DNA of 64,000 nucleotides from Streptococcus sp. WB01_FAA12 (lineage in GTDB: Bacteria; Bacillota; Bacilli; Lactobacillales; Streptococcaceae). The stretch's first letter is position 1. The number at the start of each line of letters is the position of its first letter. Location of the stretch: NCBI RefSeq assembly GCF_012843315.1, contig NZ_JABAEX010000001.1:806001-870000 (forward strand). Direction: 5' to 3'. Positions 9,752 to 18,919 of this stretch are shown here, piece by piece. The notes beneath the pieces were generated by a model. That model ran no database searches, was not told where the DNA came from, and saw only the letters and a program-made list of their open reading frames with translations. The translations under genes and the position numbers were made by a program.

Positions 9752-10492
9752 CTACTTCTGCGCGACAAAAAACCATCGTTTGCTGGTCTTTGTCGGCTCC
9801 TTGTCCTCAAAGTCCGCATAGAGTTTGAAGGATTTGAAACCAGCCTGTTCCAATAAAATATCGTAGGTCAAGATCTCATAGGTCCGCTCCTCATGCACCT
9901 CATCGTGGCGACTAAAGGAACCGTCCGCTTCCTTGATAAAGAAAGTCAACTCATGCACGATGGAGTGAGGAGCTTCGTCCTCATAGGTGTCCCAAAGCAT
10001 GGCAAAATCTTCCGCATTTTCATGGTAGGAATAGCCTGGAAAAACTTCATCTGTCTGGTAGGTCGAATGCACATCAAAGATAAAGACGCCATCTTCGTTG
10101 AGGGCATTATATACTTCCTTAAAGACGTCTCCTACCTCCACCTCATCCTGCATATAGCAGATAGAGTCCGAGTAACACGTAACAAAGTCGTACTTACCAG
10201 CCCTGGATAAATCCAGCATATTGCCTTCAATAAAATCAATCTTTTGCTTGGCTGAAGCCGCTCTCTTCTCAGCAATCTTCAGCATATCCGCGCTTAAGTC
10301 CAGTCCAGTCACTTCAAAACCAGCCTGAGAAAAGCGCACAGACTGGATACCTGTCCCGCAAGCCAGTTCCAAGAGTTTTTTTCTCTCCTTGGTCTTAGGC
10401 AAATGACGCAGCGAAAAATCCGTCCATTTATCGTATAAACTATCGTCCATCACAGCATCGTAAACAGCCGCAAAGGTTTCATAAGTCGCCAT
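9752..10492 (-). CDS. yqeM: Class I SAM-dependent methyltransferase, YqeM-like
   Basis: Probable methyltransferase, substrate unknown. The 246-residue protein MATYETFAAVYDAVMDDSLY carries SAM motif I LLELACGTGIQSVRFSQ, the motif II acidic strand VTGLDLSADML, and a later IFDVHSTYQ segment. Position downstream of rsfS and upstream of tmcAL matches B. subtilis yqeM. A TTG codon at 10507 would add five residues. I prefer ATG 10492 because homologues begin MATYE, but neither start has a strong ribosome site. Confidence 0.85.
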   Translation of the reverse strand: MATYETFAAVYDAVMDDSLYDKWTDFSLRHLPKTKERKKLLELACGTGIQSVRFSQAGFEVTGLDLSADMLKIAEKRAASAKQKIDFIEGNMLDLSRAGKYDFVTCYSDSICYMQDEVEVGDVFKEVYNALNEDGVFIFDVHSTYQTDEVFPGYSYHENAEDFAMLWDTYEDEAPHSIVHELTFFIKEADGSFSRHDEVHEERTYEILTYDILLEQAGFKSFKLYADFEDKEPTKTSKRWFFVAQK

Positions 10493-10920
10493 AAAACATG
10501 ATACCAAGTCCGCCCGTAATTTGATAGAAAATTAGGAGCCTGACGATGGAGCCGAGCTCCAAGGAAGGCTGTCTATTTTCCGAGAATTACAGGACGGGTT
10601 CAAATCCTTTCTAAGATACAAAGAGCGTTAAAAGCAAAGAGAAAATAGGAAACTTTCTGCCGTATCATCAGATACAAAGGAAGTTACTCTTTTTCTCACA
10701 GCTTTTAGCTCGCGTTCCGTTTCAAGATCAACCAAACACGACGCCCTCACCTTTCCATCAATTTCTTTTAAAATAAGCAAAGAAACCCAGTCGACTACAA
10801 CTGAGTTCAATTGTAACGCTATAGTCTTTTCGTTTGCTTTTAGTACTAGGCAACGAATTGCAGGCATAACTAGAGTTAGCCAAAATGAGTTAACGCCGTA
10901 ATAAAAGATAAAGGAAAAGA
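10493..10920. other. 428-base intergenic region with a long imperfect inverted repeat
   Basis: Separates rsfS from the yqeM-like gene. Bases about 10511-10541 (CCGCCCGTAATTTGATAG...) are imperfectly complementary to about 10573-10605 (...GAATTACAGGACGGG), with an inner hairpin GGAGCCGAGCTCC near 10549-10561. The whole arm structure spans about 90 bases. A minus-strand frame at 10628-10867 (79 codons) has no ribosome site and no recognisable domain, so I do not call it a gene. No promoter was identified with confidence. Confidence 0.5.
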
Positions 10921-11271
<351 letters not shown>

Positions 11272-11865
11272 TTAGTCCTCTTTCAAATAGTGCACATAGG
11301 CGTTATAGGTTTCAAGGGTTTGGGGATAGATGGGAAATCCCTGATGAGCCAAATGCTCGACAGTGCGAGCTGTTTCATAGGCCACCGCCTTATTGAGCGA
11401 TAGCTCAGCAATCTCACGCGCCACATCCACTCCCGGAAATGCTCGGTTATGCTCGATATAGTCTGCGACATAGACAACCTTATCTAAGTCTGTCATCTGA
11501 CCAGCTCCGACTGTATGGATTTCAATGGCCCGCAGGATCTCAGAATCTTTCAAATTCAAATCTTCCTGAATCTTGTAGATGCCAACCATGCCATGCCAGA
11601 CATTATTGCCCCAGTTTTTGAGGTCAGGGTCTAGCTGATAACGGGCAATCAAGTTTAGAAATTCCTGATCTGACAACTTTTTAGCATAGTCGTGGAGAAG
11701 ACCTGCTAGTCCTGCTTTCTCGGCATCGACTCCAAATCTCTCAGCTAGTTCTATGGCTGCACGCTCTACACCCAGACAATGGGTCAAACGTTTTTCAGGC
11801 AGAAGCTCTGCCATTTTTTCCAACAAAGCCTCACGTGAACAGTTGATATAGTCTTGATATGCCAT
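11272..11865 (-). CDS. yqeK: HD-domain Ap4A hydrolase YqeK
   Basis: Family members are symmetrical diadenosine tetraphosphate hydrolases that use iron. The 197-residue protein has the HD pattern: H at [14 protein letters not shown] in [11 protein letters not shown] in WHGMVG and D in VVYVADYIE. The start codon overlaps the nadD stop by one base (TGATG). The fixed nadD-yqeK-rsfS order is typical of Firmicutes. Confidence 0.94.
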   Translation of the reverse strand: MAYQDYINCSREALLEKMAELLPEKRLTHCLGVERAAIELAERFGVDAEKAGLAGLLHDYAKKLSDQEFLNLIARYQLDPDLKNWGNNVWHGMVGIYKIQEDLNLKDSEILRAIEIHTVGAGQMTDLDKVVYVADYIEHNRAFPGVDVAREIAELSLNKAVAYETARTVEHLAHQGFPIYPQTLETYNAYVHYLKED

Positions 11866-12494
11866 CAGTAAAGTCCCTCCTTCTCGATGTAGTCTAGCAC
11901 TGGCTGAGGTAGGAGAAAGTTGGGTTTCCGACCTTGGGCAATGAAGTCACGCACCATGCTTGACGAGATGTCCATGAGAGGCACATCCACCCAGATAACT
12001 GGATAGGAAGTTCCAGCCTTGTAACGCGGACGCTGAACTCCTACAAACTGAACCATGTCGACCAGCTCATCAATTCGGTACCATTTAGGCAGATAGTCCA
12101 CCATATCAGCCCCGATAATGAAGTAATAATCAGTGTCTGGATGTTGCTCTGTCAAAATCTTCATGGTGTCGTAGGTGTAAGAAATGCCCTTGCGCTCCAG
12201 CTCAATAGTTTCAATGGCTAGGCCTTCGATCCCCTCAATCGCCAATTCAAGCATCTTGAGACGGTGGTGTTCAGGGATGGTTTCTTTTTTGTCTACATGA
12301 GGAGGTTGGTATTCAGGCATAAGCAGAACCTGGTCCAGCCCTAACTGTTGACGGACTTGGTCCGCAACGATCAGATGGGCATTGTGAACAGGGTTAAAAT
12401 TCCCCCCTAAAATCCCGACTTGTTTGCGTTTTTTCTCCTTGATTTCTGGCTCCAACTCTACCTTGGTAAAGGGAGTCAATAATTCGATTGCCAT
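11865..12494 (-). CDS. nadD: Nicotinate-nucleotide adenylyltransferase
   Basis: Adenylates nicotinate mononucleotide to deamido-NAD in NAD synthesis. The 209-residue protein contains the nucleotidyltransferase start [19 protein letters not shown] with HxxH motif (HNAH), the segment [16 protein letters not shown], and the C-terminal [10 protein letters not shown] corresponding to the ISSTxIR motif. An N-terminal extension of about 25 charged residues precedes the catalytic core, common in streptococci. Overlaps yqeK by one base. Confidence 0.97.
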   Translation of the reverse strand: MAIELLTPFTKVELEPEIKEKKRKQVGILGGNFNPVHNAHLIVADQVRQQLGLDQVLLMPEYQPPHVDKKETIPEHHRLKMLELAIEGIEGLAIETIELERKGISYTYDTMKILTEQHPDTDYYFIIGADMVDYLPKWYRIDELVDMVQFVGVQRPRYKAGTSYPVIWVDVPLMDISSSMVRDFIAQGRKPNFLLPQPVLDYIEKEGLY

Positions 12495-12545
12495 AGGCTT
12501 GTCTTCCTTTAATTCTCTGTAAAAACAGTTGTTTGGAGTAGGGGT

Positions 12546-12857
12546 TTAGATTTCTTTGACTTTTTTAGAAATCTTGCGATTTTCTTTCTTGCTAGATTGC
12601 TTAAACAAGATCAAGATGCGTCCGATTTTTTGGACAGTATCTACACCGATTTCTTCTTCTAAAACTTCAGCTACTTCGTGGATGTTTTCGTCTGTGTTTT
12701 GCAAGAGCGTGACTTTAATCAATTCACGGGCGTCAAGAGCTTGACGGACGCTGGTTTTGATTTGGTCGTTGAGACCATTTTTCCCGATTTGAATGATGGG
12801 TTTGAGGGTGTGTGCCTGGCTGTTGAGAAAGGCACGTTGTTTTGATGTTAATGACAT
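12546..12857 (-). CDS. yhbY: CRM-domain RNA-binding protein YhbY
   Basis: Small ribosome-assembly protein associated with pre-50S particles. The 103-residue protein is a single CRM domain: LTSKQRAFLNSQAHTLKP, the loop QIGKNGLNDQ, then ELIKVTLLQN and the conserved GRILILFKQS. A basic tail (KKENRKISKKVKEI) follows. It is about 50 bases upstream of nadD. The 213 bases before it (12858-13070) hold an AGTTGGTA/TACCAACT inverted repeat near 12969-12995 but no gene. Confidence 0.94.
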   Translation of the reverse strand: MSLTSKQRAFLNSQAHTLKPIIQIGKNGLNDQIKTSVRQALDARELIKVTLLQNTDENIHEVAEVLEEEIGVDTVQKIGRILILFKQSSKKENRKISKKVKEI

Positions 12858-13070
12858 AATTTCTTAAAAAGAGTTTCTTTTTATACTTTTCTAAAGTGGT
12901 GACGGACGTCAGCAAAGTCCTTCGAACTTTCATGACTAAAATTTTAGCCTAAGGTCTCAAATTTTCCGCAGTTGGTACAATCACTTATACCAACTAACAC
13001 CACGGCGAAAAGTATTCTCTACGGGCTCGCAACGCTCGCCTTAATAAAGACAACCCTTTCCTTTCTGTGT

Positions 13071-14177
13071 TTAAATAATTGCTTTTCGTGTGACGACGGC
13101 GACGTCTTCTGGTGCCCAGACGGCGACTTTGGCGGTGCCTGTTACGCGGATCCAGCCGAGTCCTGAGATGACTAGGTCAGTCTTGTCCTTGATATTAAAT
13201 ACATGCTGGACTAGTTTTGGAAAATCTTCTTTTTCCTTACTATTTGGCGGTGTGAGAAGAGTTCCGAGGTGCTTTTCATAAAAGGCACTAGCGCCTTCTA
13301 GCTTGGTACGGTGGAGTTTGAGTTCATTGTCAAAGAAGGCTGTGAAGCCTTGTTTTTCTCCTGAAATGAAGTCAAATCGTCCCAAACCACCTAGAAATAG
13401 AGTTTGCTCAGGGTTAAGTTGATAGGTTTTAGGCTTGATTTCCTTTTTAGGGCTGACATACTTGAGGTTTTTGGCTGTCAAGTAGTGGGCCATCTGGTGT
13501 CGGTGGATAATTCCCGGCGTATCATAGATATAAGATCCGTCGTCAAGCGGAATCTCAATCTTGTCCAAGGTCGTCCCTGGAAAGCGTGAAGTCGTGATGA
13601 CATTTTGGTCACCAGTGATTTCTTGGATAATAGCGTTGATAAGGGTTGACTTTCCAACGTTGGTCACCCCAACTACGTATACATCACGGCCCTTGCGGTA
13701 GTGTTCAATCTTGTCAATGACTTCCTTGATAGCATGCTTATTCTGAGCCGAAGTCAGGACGACATCCACAGGGCGAAGACCTTCTTCGTGGGCACGTTCC
13801 ATGAGCCACTGGCTAATCTTGCTCGGTTTAACAGACTTGGGCAGGATATCTTTTTTATTTCCGACCAAGAGGACATCATTACCCGATACAAAGCGTGGCA
13901 AACCTGGGATGACAGAACCATTAAAGTCAAAAATATCAATGACATTAACCACCAAGGCATCACTATCTCCCACTTCGTGCAAGAGTTTGAGGAAATCATC
14001 ATCCGTCAACTGGACATCTGTGATTTCATTGTAATGACGGAGACGGAAACAGCGTTGGCAATAGACTTCGCCTGTCTCCAAACCTTTTTCGAGTGCCGAC
14101 TGGGGAGTAAATCCTAGACCAGCCTTGTCTGTCGTCTGAATGGTTGCTCCACAACCAATACAGAGAATTTCTTCCAT
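13071..14177 (-). CDS. yqeH: Circularly permuted ribosome-biogenesis GTPase YqeH
   Basis: GTPase needed for 30S subunit assembly. The 368-residue protein has an N-terminal zinc finger (CIGC near 6-9 and CQRC near 38-41) and GTPase motifs in permuted order: G4 NKKD first (about 106), then G1 GVTNVGKSTL (about 171-180), then G3 DTPG (about 221). The C-terminal domain is of unknown detail. ATG 14177 lies 2 bases after the yqeG stop, so the two are one unit. Confidence 0.97.
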   Translation of the reverse strand: MEEILCIGCGATIQTTDKAGLGFTPQSALEKGLETGEVYCQRCFRLRHYNEITDVQLTDDDFLKLLHEVGDSDALVVNVIDIFDFNGSVIPGLPRFVSGNDVLLVGNKKDILPKSVKPSKISQWLMERAHEEGLRPVDVVLTSAQNKHAIKEVIDKIEHYRKGRDVYVVGVTNVGKSTLINAIIQEITGDQNVITTSRFPGTTLDKIEIPLDDGSYIYDTPGIIHRHQMAHYLTAKNLKYVSPKKEIKPKTYQLNPEQTLFLGGLGRFDFISGEKQGFTAFFDNELKLHRTKLEGASAFYEKHLGTLLTPPNSKEKEDFPKLVQHVFNIKDKTDLVISGLGWIRVTGTAKVAVWAPEDVAVVTRKAII

Positions 14178-14179
14178 AG

Positions 14180-14707
14180 TTAGATTCCTTTTTTATATGT
14201 AATTGGTCCGTACTTTTCAGTAATTTGCTTCATGACACGGCGCTCGCGAGCTCGGTTAATCTGCGTCTTGATCGAGTCGTGTTGGACCAAGGGTTTGACC
14301 AAAATCGATCGAATACCTGCACGGTGCGCTGCACGAATATCCGTCATGAGTTGGTCGCCGACCATGACCACTTCATTTTTCTCATAGTGGAATTCCTTCA
14401 TGGCACGATCAATCCCAAATGTGAAAGGCTTCAAGGCCCAATAAACGTAATCAATCCCAAATTTTTCAACTGCTCGTTGAACCCGTTTTTTGGTATTATT
14501 TGAGACCACGATGATGCGGATACCTGCGTCTCGGAGGTCATGTAGCCATTGCTTCATCTCTGGCGTTCCATCAGGGTTGTTCCAAGCAATGAGGGTATTG
14601 TCCAAATCGACCAAAACAGCCTTGATCCCCTGCGCCTGCAGGCTTGGGACTGTCAGATCATAGACTGCTTCCACAGCAAAATCTGGCATATAGTTTTCAA
14701 TCGCCAT
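14180..14707 (-). CDS. yqeG: HAD-superfamily IIIA phosphatase YqeG
   Basis: Putative phosphatase; in other bacteria and mitochondria the family acts on phosphatidylglycerophosphate, which is not proven here. The 175-residue protein has HAD motif I DLDNTLIAW, motif II VVSNNTK, the motif III lysine in ALKPFTFGID, and motif IV VMVGDQLMTDI. It heads the yqeG-yqeH pair of the conserved yqe cluster. A modest ribosome site (AAAAGGAGCC) precedes the ATG. Confidence 0.92.
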   Translation of the reverse strand: MAIENYMPDFAVEAVYDLTVPSLQAQGIKAVLVDLDNTLIAWNNPDGTPEMKQWLHDLRDAGIRIIVVSNNTKKRVQRAVEKFGIDYVYWALKPFTFGIDRAMKEFHYEKNEVVMVGDQLMTDIRAAHRAGIRSILVKPLVQHDSIKTQINRARERRVMKQITEKYGPITYKKGI

Positions 14708-14724
14708 TCTGGCTCCTTTTCTTT

Positions 14725-15633
14725 TTAATTTCTAGCAATTTTCTTTAAACATTGGGCTAAGACTGCCCATAAAATGAGACTAGCTATCAAAATATAAATC
14801 CAAGCATTCGGTTCATCTGTAAACGGTAAAGGGACATTCATTCCGAAGAATCCTGTAATAACCGCAAGGATAGCCAGCAAGACTGAGATAATTGTCAAAG
14901 TTGTCAAATTATCATTCAGATTATTATTTAGGATGTTGTTGTAAGAGGCTGAGAGTTGTTGCAAAACTTGAGAAATCAAGTCTGTCATCGAAACCAACTG
15001 ATGCGCTTCAATCATAGCATCATCAAACTGCTCTCTTTCTACCTCATTAAGATTGCGATAAAGAGCATGCCCTTGGATATGTTCCAAGAGGAGACGATTT
15101 TGCTTGGCAGCAGCTGTCAGGTAAACCATACCGGTTTCCAAGTCAGAGAGGGCAAAAAGATTTTTTTTAGTTGTTTTTTGACGAAGAAGTGCACTAATTT
15201 CATCCTTACTTTTATCCATCTCTTCAATAACTGGATAATAAGCATTGCTAATAATCTCTAAACTGGCAAAAAGAAATTTGTAGATTGAAATAATTTCATG
15301 GCTTTCAAGATAGGTCGCCATGCGTTTAATCACATAAGTATTCTTGTGATTGCTGATAGTGATCAACCGTTGTTTTTCAACGATAAAGGTCATCGGAATC
15401 GCTTCATAATATTCTTTGTCTTTTTCTAAATCAAGAACATTATAAATGAAGGTTACCGTCCCCGTTTCACGGTTATAATCCATGTGGGCTCGTTCATTTC
15501 TATCTAGAGCATACTCGATGGTTTCCTTGTCCAATCCATAGATGTCAGAAAGATCTTCCATATTTTTAATCTTGTCCACATCAAGGTCTATCCAGGTACA
15601 ATCATGACCTAGTTTTTTCTCTACAAATAGCAT
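14725..15633 (-). CDS. corA: CorA-family magnesium/divalent cation transporter
   Basis: Inner-membrane pentameric channel for magnesium or related divalent metals. The 302-residue protein has a soluble N-terminal domain and two C-terminal membrane helices (about 244-262 and 275-293). The diagnostic GMN sits between them in GFFGMNVPLPF. It ends with a basic tail (KKIARN). Own promoter upstream: TGTGGTACAAT with the -10 hexamer at 15660-15665. The gene is 17 bases upstream of yqeG, so read-through into the yqe cluster is possible. Confidence 0.93.
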   Translation of the reverse strand: MLFVEKKLGHDCTWIDLDVDKIKNMEDLSDIYGLDKETIEYALDRNERAHMDYNRETGTVTFIYNVLDLEKDKEYYEAIPMTFIVEKQRLITISNHKNTYVIKRMATYLESHEIISIYKFLFASLEIISNAYYPVIEEMDKSKDEISALLRQKTTKKNLFALSDLETGMVYLTAAAKQNRLLLEHIQGHALYRNLNEVEREQFDDAMIEAHQLVSMTDLISQVLQQLSASYNNILNNNLNDNLTTLTIISVLLAILAVITGFFGMNVPLPFTDEPNAWIYILIASLILWAVLAQCLKKIARN

Positions 15634-15659
15634 ACTCTCTCCTTTGCCAAACTCTTTCT

Positions 15660-15665
15660 ATTGTA
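15660..15665 (-). promoter_or_regulatory. corA promoter, extended -10
   Basis: Minus strand TGTGGTACAAT, hexamer TACAAT with the TnTG extension, about 27 bases upstream of the ATG. Confidence 0.65.
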
Positions 15666-15690
15666 CCACAAATCTGCCAAAATAGCAGAC

Positions 15691-16251
15691 CTACTCTGTA
15701 CGAGAGAAGTTGCTGACAACAGTGATATTTCGGTTGGGAACAAAGTGAAGGGCTTGGTCGTCACTGCGAAGTTGGGTCGTACGGATTCCTACACTGACAA
15801 CCTTTCCAGATACGGTAATAGGACCATTTGTGAGGATCACTTCGTCGCCCACATCAAGCTGGCGTTCAAAGAGGATGAAAAAGCCGTTGATGACATCGGA
15901 TAAAAAGCCTTGAGCCCCCATCCCAATGGCAACCCCAGCAATTCCTGCCCCAGCAAGGAGGCTGGAAACTGGCAATCCTAAAATGGACAAGATGCAGTAA
16001 ATTAAAAAGAAATAAAGGGTGTAGTTAAAGATATTCTCAAGCAAACGAGAGATGGTCTTTTGTCTGCCTGCATCCCGATTTGAAAATTTAAGCGAGGGCT
16101 TGACAATCTTTCGTACAGTCGCATGAAGTATCTTTTTAGCTATATAAAATAGCAGAAACAAAATTAAAAGAGAAATCACCTTGGTCAAGACATTCTCTAA
16201 TACAGTTGTTACATCCAATTTATCAAGATAACGCTGAAAAAATTCTTGCAT
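15691..16251 (-). CDS. MscS-family mechanosensitive ion channel
   Basis: Small-conductance mechanosensitive channel releasing solutes on hypo-osmotic shock. I choose ATG 16251 (186 residues, MQEFFQRYLDKLDV), which has AAGGAG 6 bases upstream. A start at 16332 would lie upstream of the promoter. Two membrane helices (about 22-42 and 68-95), a pore helix with Gly/Ala pattern GAGIAGVAIGMGAQGFLSDV, then a short beta domain (VGDEVILTNGPITVSGKVV). It is shorter than E. coli MscS at the C terminus, as is usual in streptococci. Confidence 0.9.
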   Translation of the reverse strand: MQEFFQRYLDKLDVTTVLENVLTKVISLLILFLLFYIAKKILHATVRKIVKPSLKFSNRDAGRQKTISRLLENIFNYTLYFFLIYCILSILGLPVSSLLAGAGIAGVAIGMGAQGFLSDVINGFFILFERQLDVGDEVILTNGPITVSGKVVSVGIRTTQLRSDDQALHFVPNRNITVVSNFSRTE

Positions 16252-16269
16252 ACAAAACTCCTTTTTAGT

Positions 16270-16275
16270 ATTATA
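16270..16275 (-). promoter_or_regulatory. mscS promoter, extended -10
   Basis: Minus strand TGTGGTATAAT with the hexamer here. It predicts a very short leader and rules out the longer upstream reading frame as the start. Confidence 0.75.
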
Positions 16276-16340
16276 CCACAAATCATCCCATTCAAATCCC
16301 TCATAAATATTCCGATATTCCCCCAAACTCAAAAAAAGAC

Positions 16341-16369
16341 TTGCCTCAATGGCATATTTATACTATAAT
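16341..16369 (+). promoter_or_regulatory. sstT promoter
   Basis: TTGCCT (16341-16346), 17-base spacer, perfect TATAAT (16364-16369), 30 bases ahead of the chosen ATG. Confidence 0.8.
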
Positions 16370-16399
16370 CATAAACAATACATTTTGAAGGAGACTATT

Positions 16400-17605
16400 A
16401 TGAAAAAAATCATTCGAGCCTGGAACAAGGCCAGCCTCATCAAACGTATCCTAATCGGCATGCTTCTTGGAGCCTCTCTAGGGCTACTTTTTCCTAGTCT
16501 GTCGGGGCTCGGCATTCTCGGTGACCTATTCGTTGGGGGTCTGAAAGCCATCGCTCCTGTCTTGGTCTTTACCCTCGTCGCAAATGCCCTCTCACAACAT
16601 CAAAAAGGGCAAGATACCAATATGAAGACCGTTATTTTTCTCTATCTACTCGGTACCTTTGCAGCTGCCTTGATTGCTGTACTGGCTAGTTTTCTCTTCC
16701 CAGTCCAGATTACTCTCAGCAGTGCGAGCACAGAGATTGCCCCACCAGACGGCATCGGTCAAGTTCTCAGCAACCTCCTGCTAAATCTCGTAGACAATCC
16801 CCTCAACGCCATCGTTCAAGCTAATTATATCGGGATCCTATCCTGGGCTGTTGTCTTTGGACTTGCTATGAGAGAAGCTAGCAAAAACAGTAAGGAATTG
16901 CTCAAAACCATGGCTGGTGTAACTTCCAAGATTGTGGAGTGGATTATCAATTTGGCACCTTTCGGAATTATGGGCTTGGTCTTCAAGACCATCTCTGATA
17001 AAGGAATTACCAGCCTTGCTAACTACGGAATTTTGCTAGGACTCTTGATTGCAACTATGGCTTTTGTGGCCCTTGTTATCAATCCCCTCATTGCCTTTTT
17101 CTTTATGAGAAAAAATCCCTACCCTCTTGTTTTTAAATGTTTGCGTGTCAGTGGAATTACAGCTTTCTTTACTCGTAGTTCTGCCGCTAATATCCCTGTC
17201 AACATGAAACTCTGCCAAGATCTAGGACTCAATCCAGATACCTACTCTGTTTCTATCCCCCTTGGCTCCACTATTAACATGGCTGGCGCAGCCGTAACCA
17301 TTAACATTCTGACTCTAGCTGCAGTCAATACGCTAGGAATCTCTGTCGACTTTGGTACAGCTTTTGTGCTCAGTGTCGTCGCTGCCATTTCTGCCTGCGG
17401 AGCTTCTGGAATCGCTGGTGGATCACTCCTCCTCATTCCCGTCGCTTGTAGTCTCTTTGGGATTTCAAATGACGTTGCTATGCAGGTAGTCGGAGTTGGT
17501 TTTGTCATCGGTGTCGTCCAAGATTCCTGCGAAACTGCCCTAAACTCTTCTACCGACGTCCTCTTTACAGCAGTAGCTGAGTACGCATCGGCACGTAAAA
17601 AATAG
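16400..17605 (+). CDS. sstT: Serine/threonine:sodium symporter
   Basis: Imports serine and threonine with Na+; dicarboxylate/amino acid:cation symporter family. ATG 16400 is chosen (401 residues, [20 protein letters not shown]) because GAAGGAGA lies 6 bases upstream and the -10 box at 16364-16369 excludes the longer frame from 16349. Eight membrane segments and two re-entrant hairpins are expected. Visible signatures are [28 protein letters not shown] and the [16 protein letters not shown] end. Single-gene unit with a terminator directly after it. Confidence 0.95.
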   Translation: MKKIIRAWNKASLIKRILIGMLLGASLGLLFPSLSGLGILGDLFVGGLKAIAPVLVFTLVANALSQHQKGQDTNMKTVIFLYLLGTFAAALIAVLASFLFPVQITLSSASTEIAPPDGIGQVLSNLLLNLVDNPLNAIVQANYIGILSWAVVFGLAMREASKNSKELLKTMAGVTSKIVEWIINLAPFGIMGLVFKTISDKGITSLANYGILLGLLIATMAFVALVINPLIAFFFMRKNPYPLVFKCLRVSGITAFFTRSSAANIPVNMKLCQDLGLNPDTYSVSIPLGSTINMAGAAVTINILTLAAVNTLGISVDFGTAFVLSVVAAISACGASGIAGGSLLLIPVACSLFGISNDVAMQVVGVGFVIGVVQDSCETALNSSTDVLFTAVAEYASARKK

Positions 17606-17610
17606 ATTTT

Positions 17611-17641
17611 TTAAGACAAGTCTTCCAAGCCTTGTCTTTTA
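17611..17641 (+). terminator. sstT terminator
   Basis: AAGACAAG pairs with CTTGTCTT across a 10-base loop, followed by T-rich DNA. Confidence 0.85.
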
Positions 17642-17672
17642 TACTCTTATTCTAGTATTATAGGAAATTCTC

Positions 17673-18626
17673 ATGTCTATCACCCAACGTACGACAAAAC
17701 TGATCTTAGCGACCTGCCTCGCTTGTTTTCTAGCTTATTTTTTAGATTTATCATCAGCGGTTTCAGCTGGAATTATCTCCCTCTTAAGCCTATCCGACAC
17801 GCGCAGAAGCACGCTGAAATTAGCACGTAACCGCCTCTTCTCCATGCTCCTAGCACTGGCTATCGGTGTTCTAGTCTTTCAGCTGACAGGCTTTCACATC
17901 TGGAGCCTCGGGCTCTATCTGGCTCTCTACGTGCCCCTAGCCTATAAAATGGGCTGGGAAATTGGTATCACCCCTAGCAGTGTCTTGGTCAGTCATCTTT
18001 TGGTACAGGAGTCTACCTCTCCAGATCTCTTGCTCAATGAAATACTCCTCTTTCTCATCGGGACAAGCTTTGCTCTATTGGTCAACCTTTATATGCCCTC
18101 TCGTGATAAAGCCATCCAAAGCTACCACCTTCAGGTCGAAGAAAAGTTAAAAGGCATCCTGCTTCGCTTTAAATACTATCTGTCAAGGGGAGACGGACGC
18201 AATCAAGCCCAACTCGTTGACCAATTAGACAAGCTCCTTGATGAGGCCCTCAAGCTAGTTTATTTGGATCACTCAGACCACCTCTTTCACCAGACGGACT
18301 ACCATATCCACTACTTTGAGATGAGACAACGGCAAAGTCGTATCCTGCGAAATATGGCCCAGCAGATCAATACTTGTCACCTAGCCGCAAGTGAAAGTTT
18401 GATCTTGGCCCAGCTCTTTTCTAAGATTGCTACCCAGCTAAGCCAGACCAATCCTGCTCACGATCTACTTGATGACATCGAACGCTATCTGCAAGTCTTC
18501 CGCAATCGGAGTCTCCCTAAAACACGTGAGGAGTTTGAGACCCGTGCCACCCTCCTGCAGCTACTACGCGAAGCCGAAACCTTCATTCAGGTCAAGGTCG
18601 ATTTTTATCAGAAATATGGAAACTAG
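17673..18626 (+). CDS. Aromatic acid exporter family (FUSC-like) membrane protein
   Basis: Putative efflux protein related to AaeB/ArAE and FUSC families; the substrate is unknown. The 317-residue protein has about four to five membrane helices in the first 150 residues (ILATCLACFLAYF, ISLLSL, LFSMLLALAIGVLVFQL, LGLYLALYVPLAY, LFLIGTSFALLVNLYMPS). A soluble helical C-terminal domain rich in charged residues follows. It ends in a strong terminator. Family members in streptococci are annotated only by homology, so transport is inferred. Confidence 0.8.
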   Translation: MSITQRTTKLILATCLACFLAYFLDLSSAVSAGIISLLSLSDTRRSTLKLARNRLFSMLLALAIGVLVFQLTGFHIWSLGLYLALYVPLAYKMGWEIGITPSSVLVSHLLVQESTSPDLLLNEILLFLIGTSFALLVNLYMPSRDKAIQSYHLQVEEKLKGILLRFKYYLSRGDGRNQAQLVDQLDKLLDEALKLVYLDHSDHLFHQTDYHIHYFEMRQRQSRILRNMAQQINTCHLAASESLILAQLFSKIATQLSQTNPAHDLLDDIERYLQVFRNRSLPKTREEFETRATLLQLLREAETFIQVKVDFYQKYGN

Positions 18627-18673
18627 AAAAACCTCAGAAGAATTCATGTAACATGATTTCTCTGAGGTTTTTA
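18627..18673 (+). terminator. Terminator after the FUSC-like gene
   Basis: AAAACCTCAGA pairs with TCTGAGGTTTT across about 22 bases and is followed by T/A-rich DNA. It could work in both directions. Confidence 0.8.
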
Positions 18674-18707
18674 ATTTACCTTTGACTTCAATTACCTTTA
18701 CTATATG

Positions 18708-18744
18708 AAAAAATCCACGAATCGATATTATTCGCGGACTTTTT
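18708..18744 (-). terminator. Hairpin/terminator in the prfC 3' region
   Basis: AAAAAATCCACGAAT and ATTCGCGGACTTTTT form an inverted repeat with one mismatch and a 7-base loop. T runs on both strands make it a candidate bidirectional terminator. Confidence 0.65.
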
Positions 18745-18799
18745 CTAGTAAAGCGCTTAGGTAAGCCGCCATAGCGGTTACCGATTGTTAGATTACGAC

Positions 18800-18838
18800 A
18801 CTGAGTTTTACAAATCGATTTCATTTGTAAAACTCAGT
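18800..18838. repeat. Perfect 16-bp inverted repeat
   Basis: ACTGAGTTTTACAAAT at 18800-18815 and its exact complement at 18823-18838, separated by 7 bases. No T run follows, so it is not a typical terminator. Confidence 0.85.
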
Positions 18839-18879
18839 TAGTGAGGCAGTTAGCTAGTCTGCAAAATAGCGGTTAGCGT

Positions 18880-18912
18880 CCAACAATCAGGAACTTTGGT
18901 TCCAATTGTTGG
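18880..18912. repeat. Inverted repeat beside the prfC stop
   Basis: CCAACAAT...ATTGTTGG with an inner GGAAC/GTTCC stem and small bulges. On the minus strand it would fold directly after the prfC coding end. Together with the two hairpins to the left it fills the 293-base gap between the FUSC-like gene and prfC, which otherwise holds no gene. Confidence 0.7.
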
Positions 18913-18919
18913 TATTGAA

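Noticed and set aside
10602..10620. GGTTCAAATCC resembling a tRNA T-arm
   Set aside because: The flanking bases do not form a five-pair T stem and no acceptor, D or anticodon arm can be built around it.
10628..10867. 79-codon minus-strand reading frame between rsfS and yqeM
   Set aside because: No ribosome binding site, no recognisable domain and odd composition; it lies in a gap that looks like decayed or structured DNA.
12969..12995. AGTTGGTA/TACCAACT inverted repeat upstream of yhbY as an operator
   Set aside because: It has no link to a recognisable promoter and no known regulator with this site; kept only as a note.
14225..14503. Plus-strand frames opposite yqeG, yqeH, gmk, rny and other housekeeping genes
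   Set aside because: All lie antisense to well-supported genes, have no ribosome sites and show no protein-like patterns.
16252..16332. N-terminal extension of the MscS-like protein
   Set aside because: The promoter hexamer at 16270-16275 and the AAGGAG site place the start at 16251.
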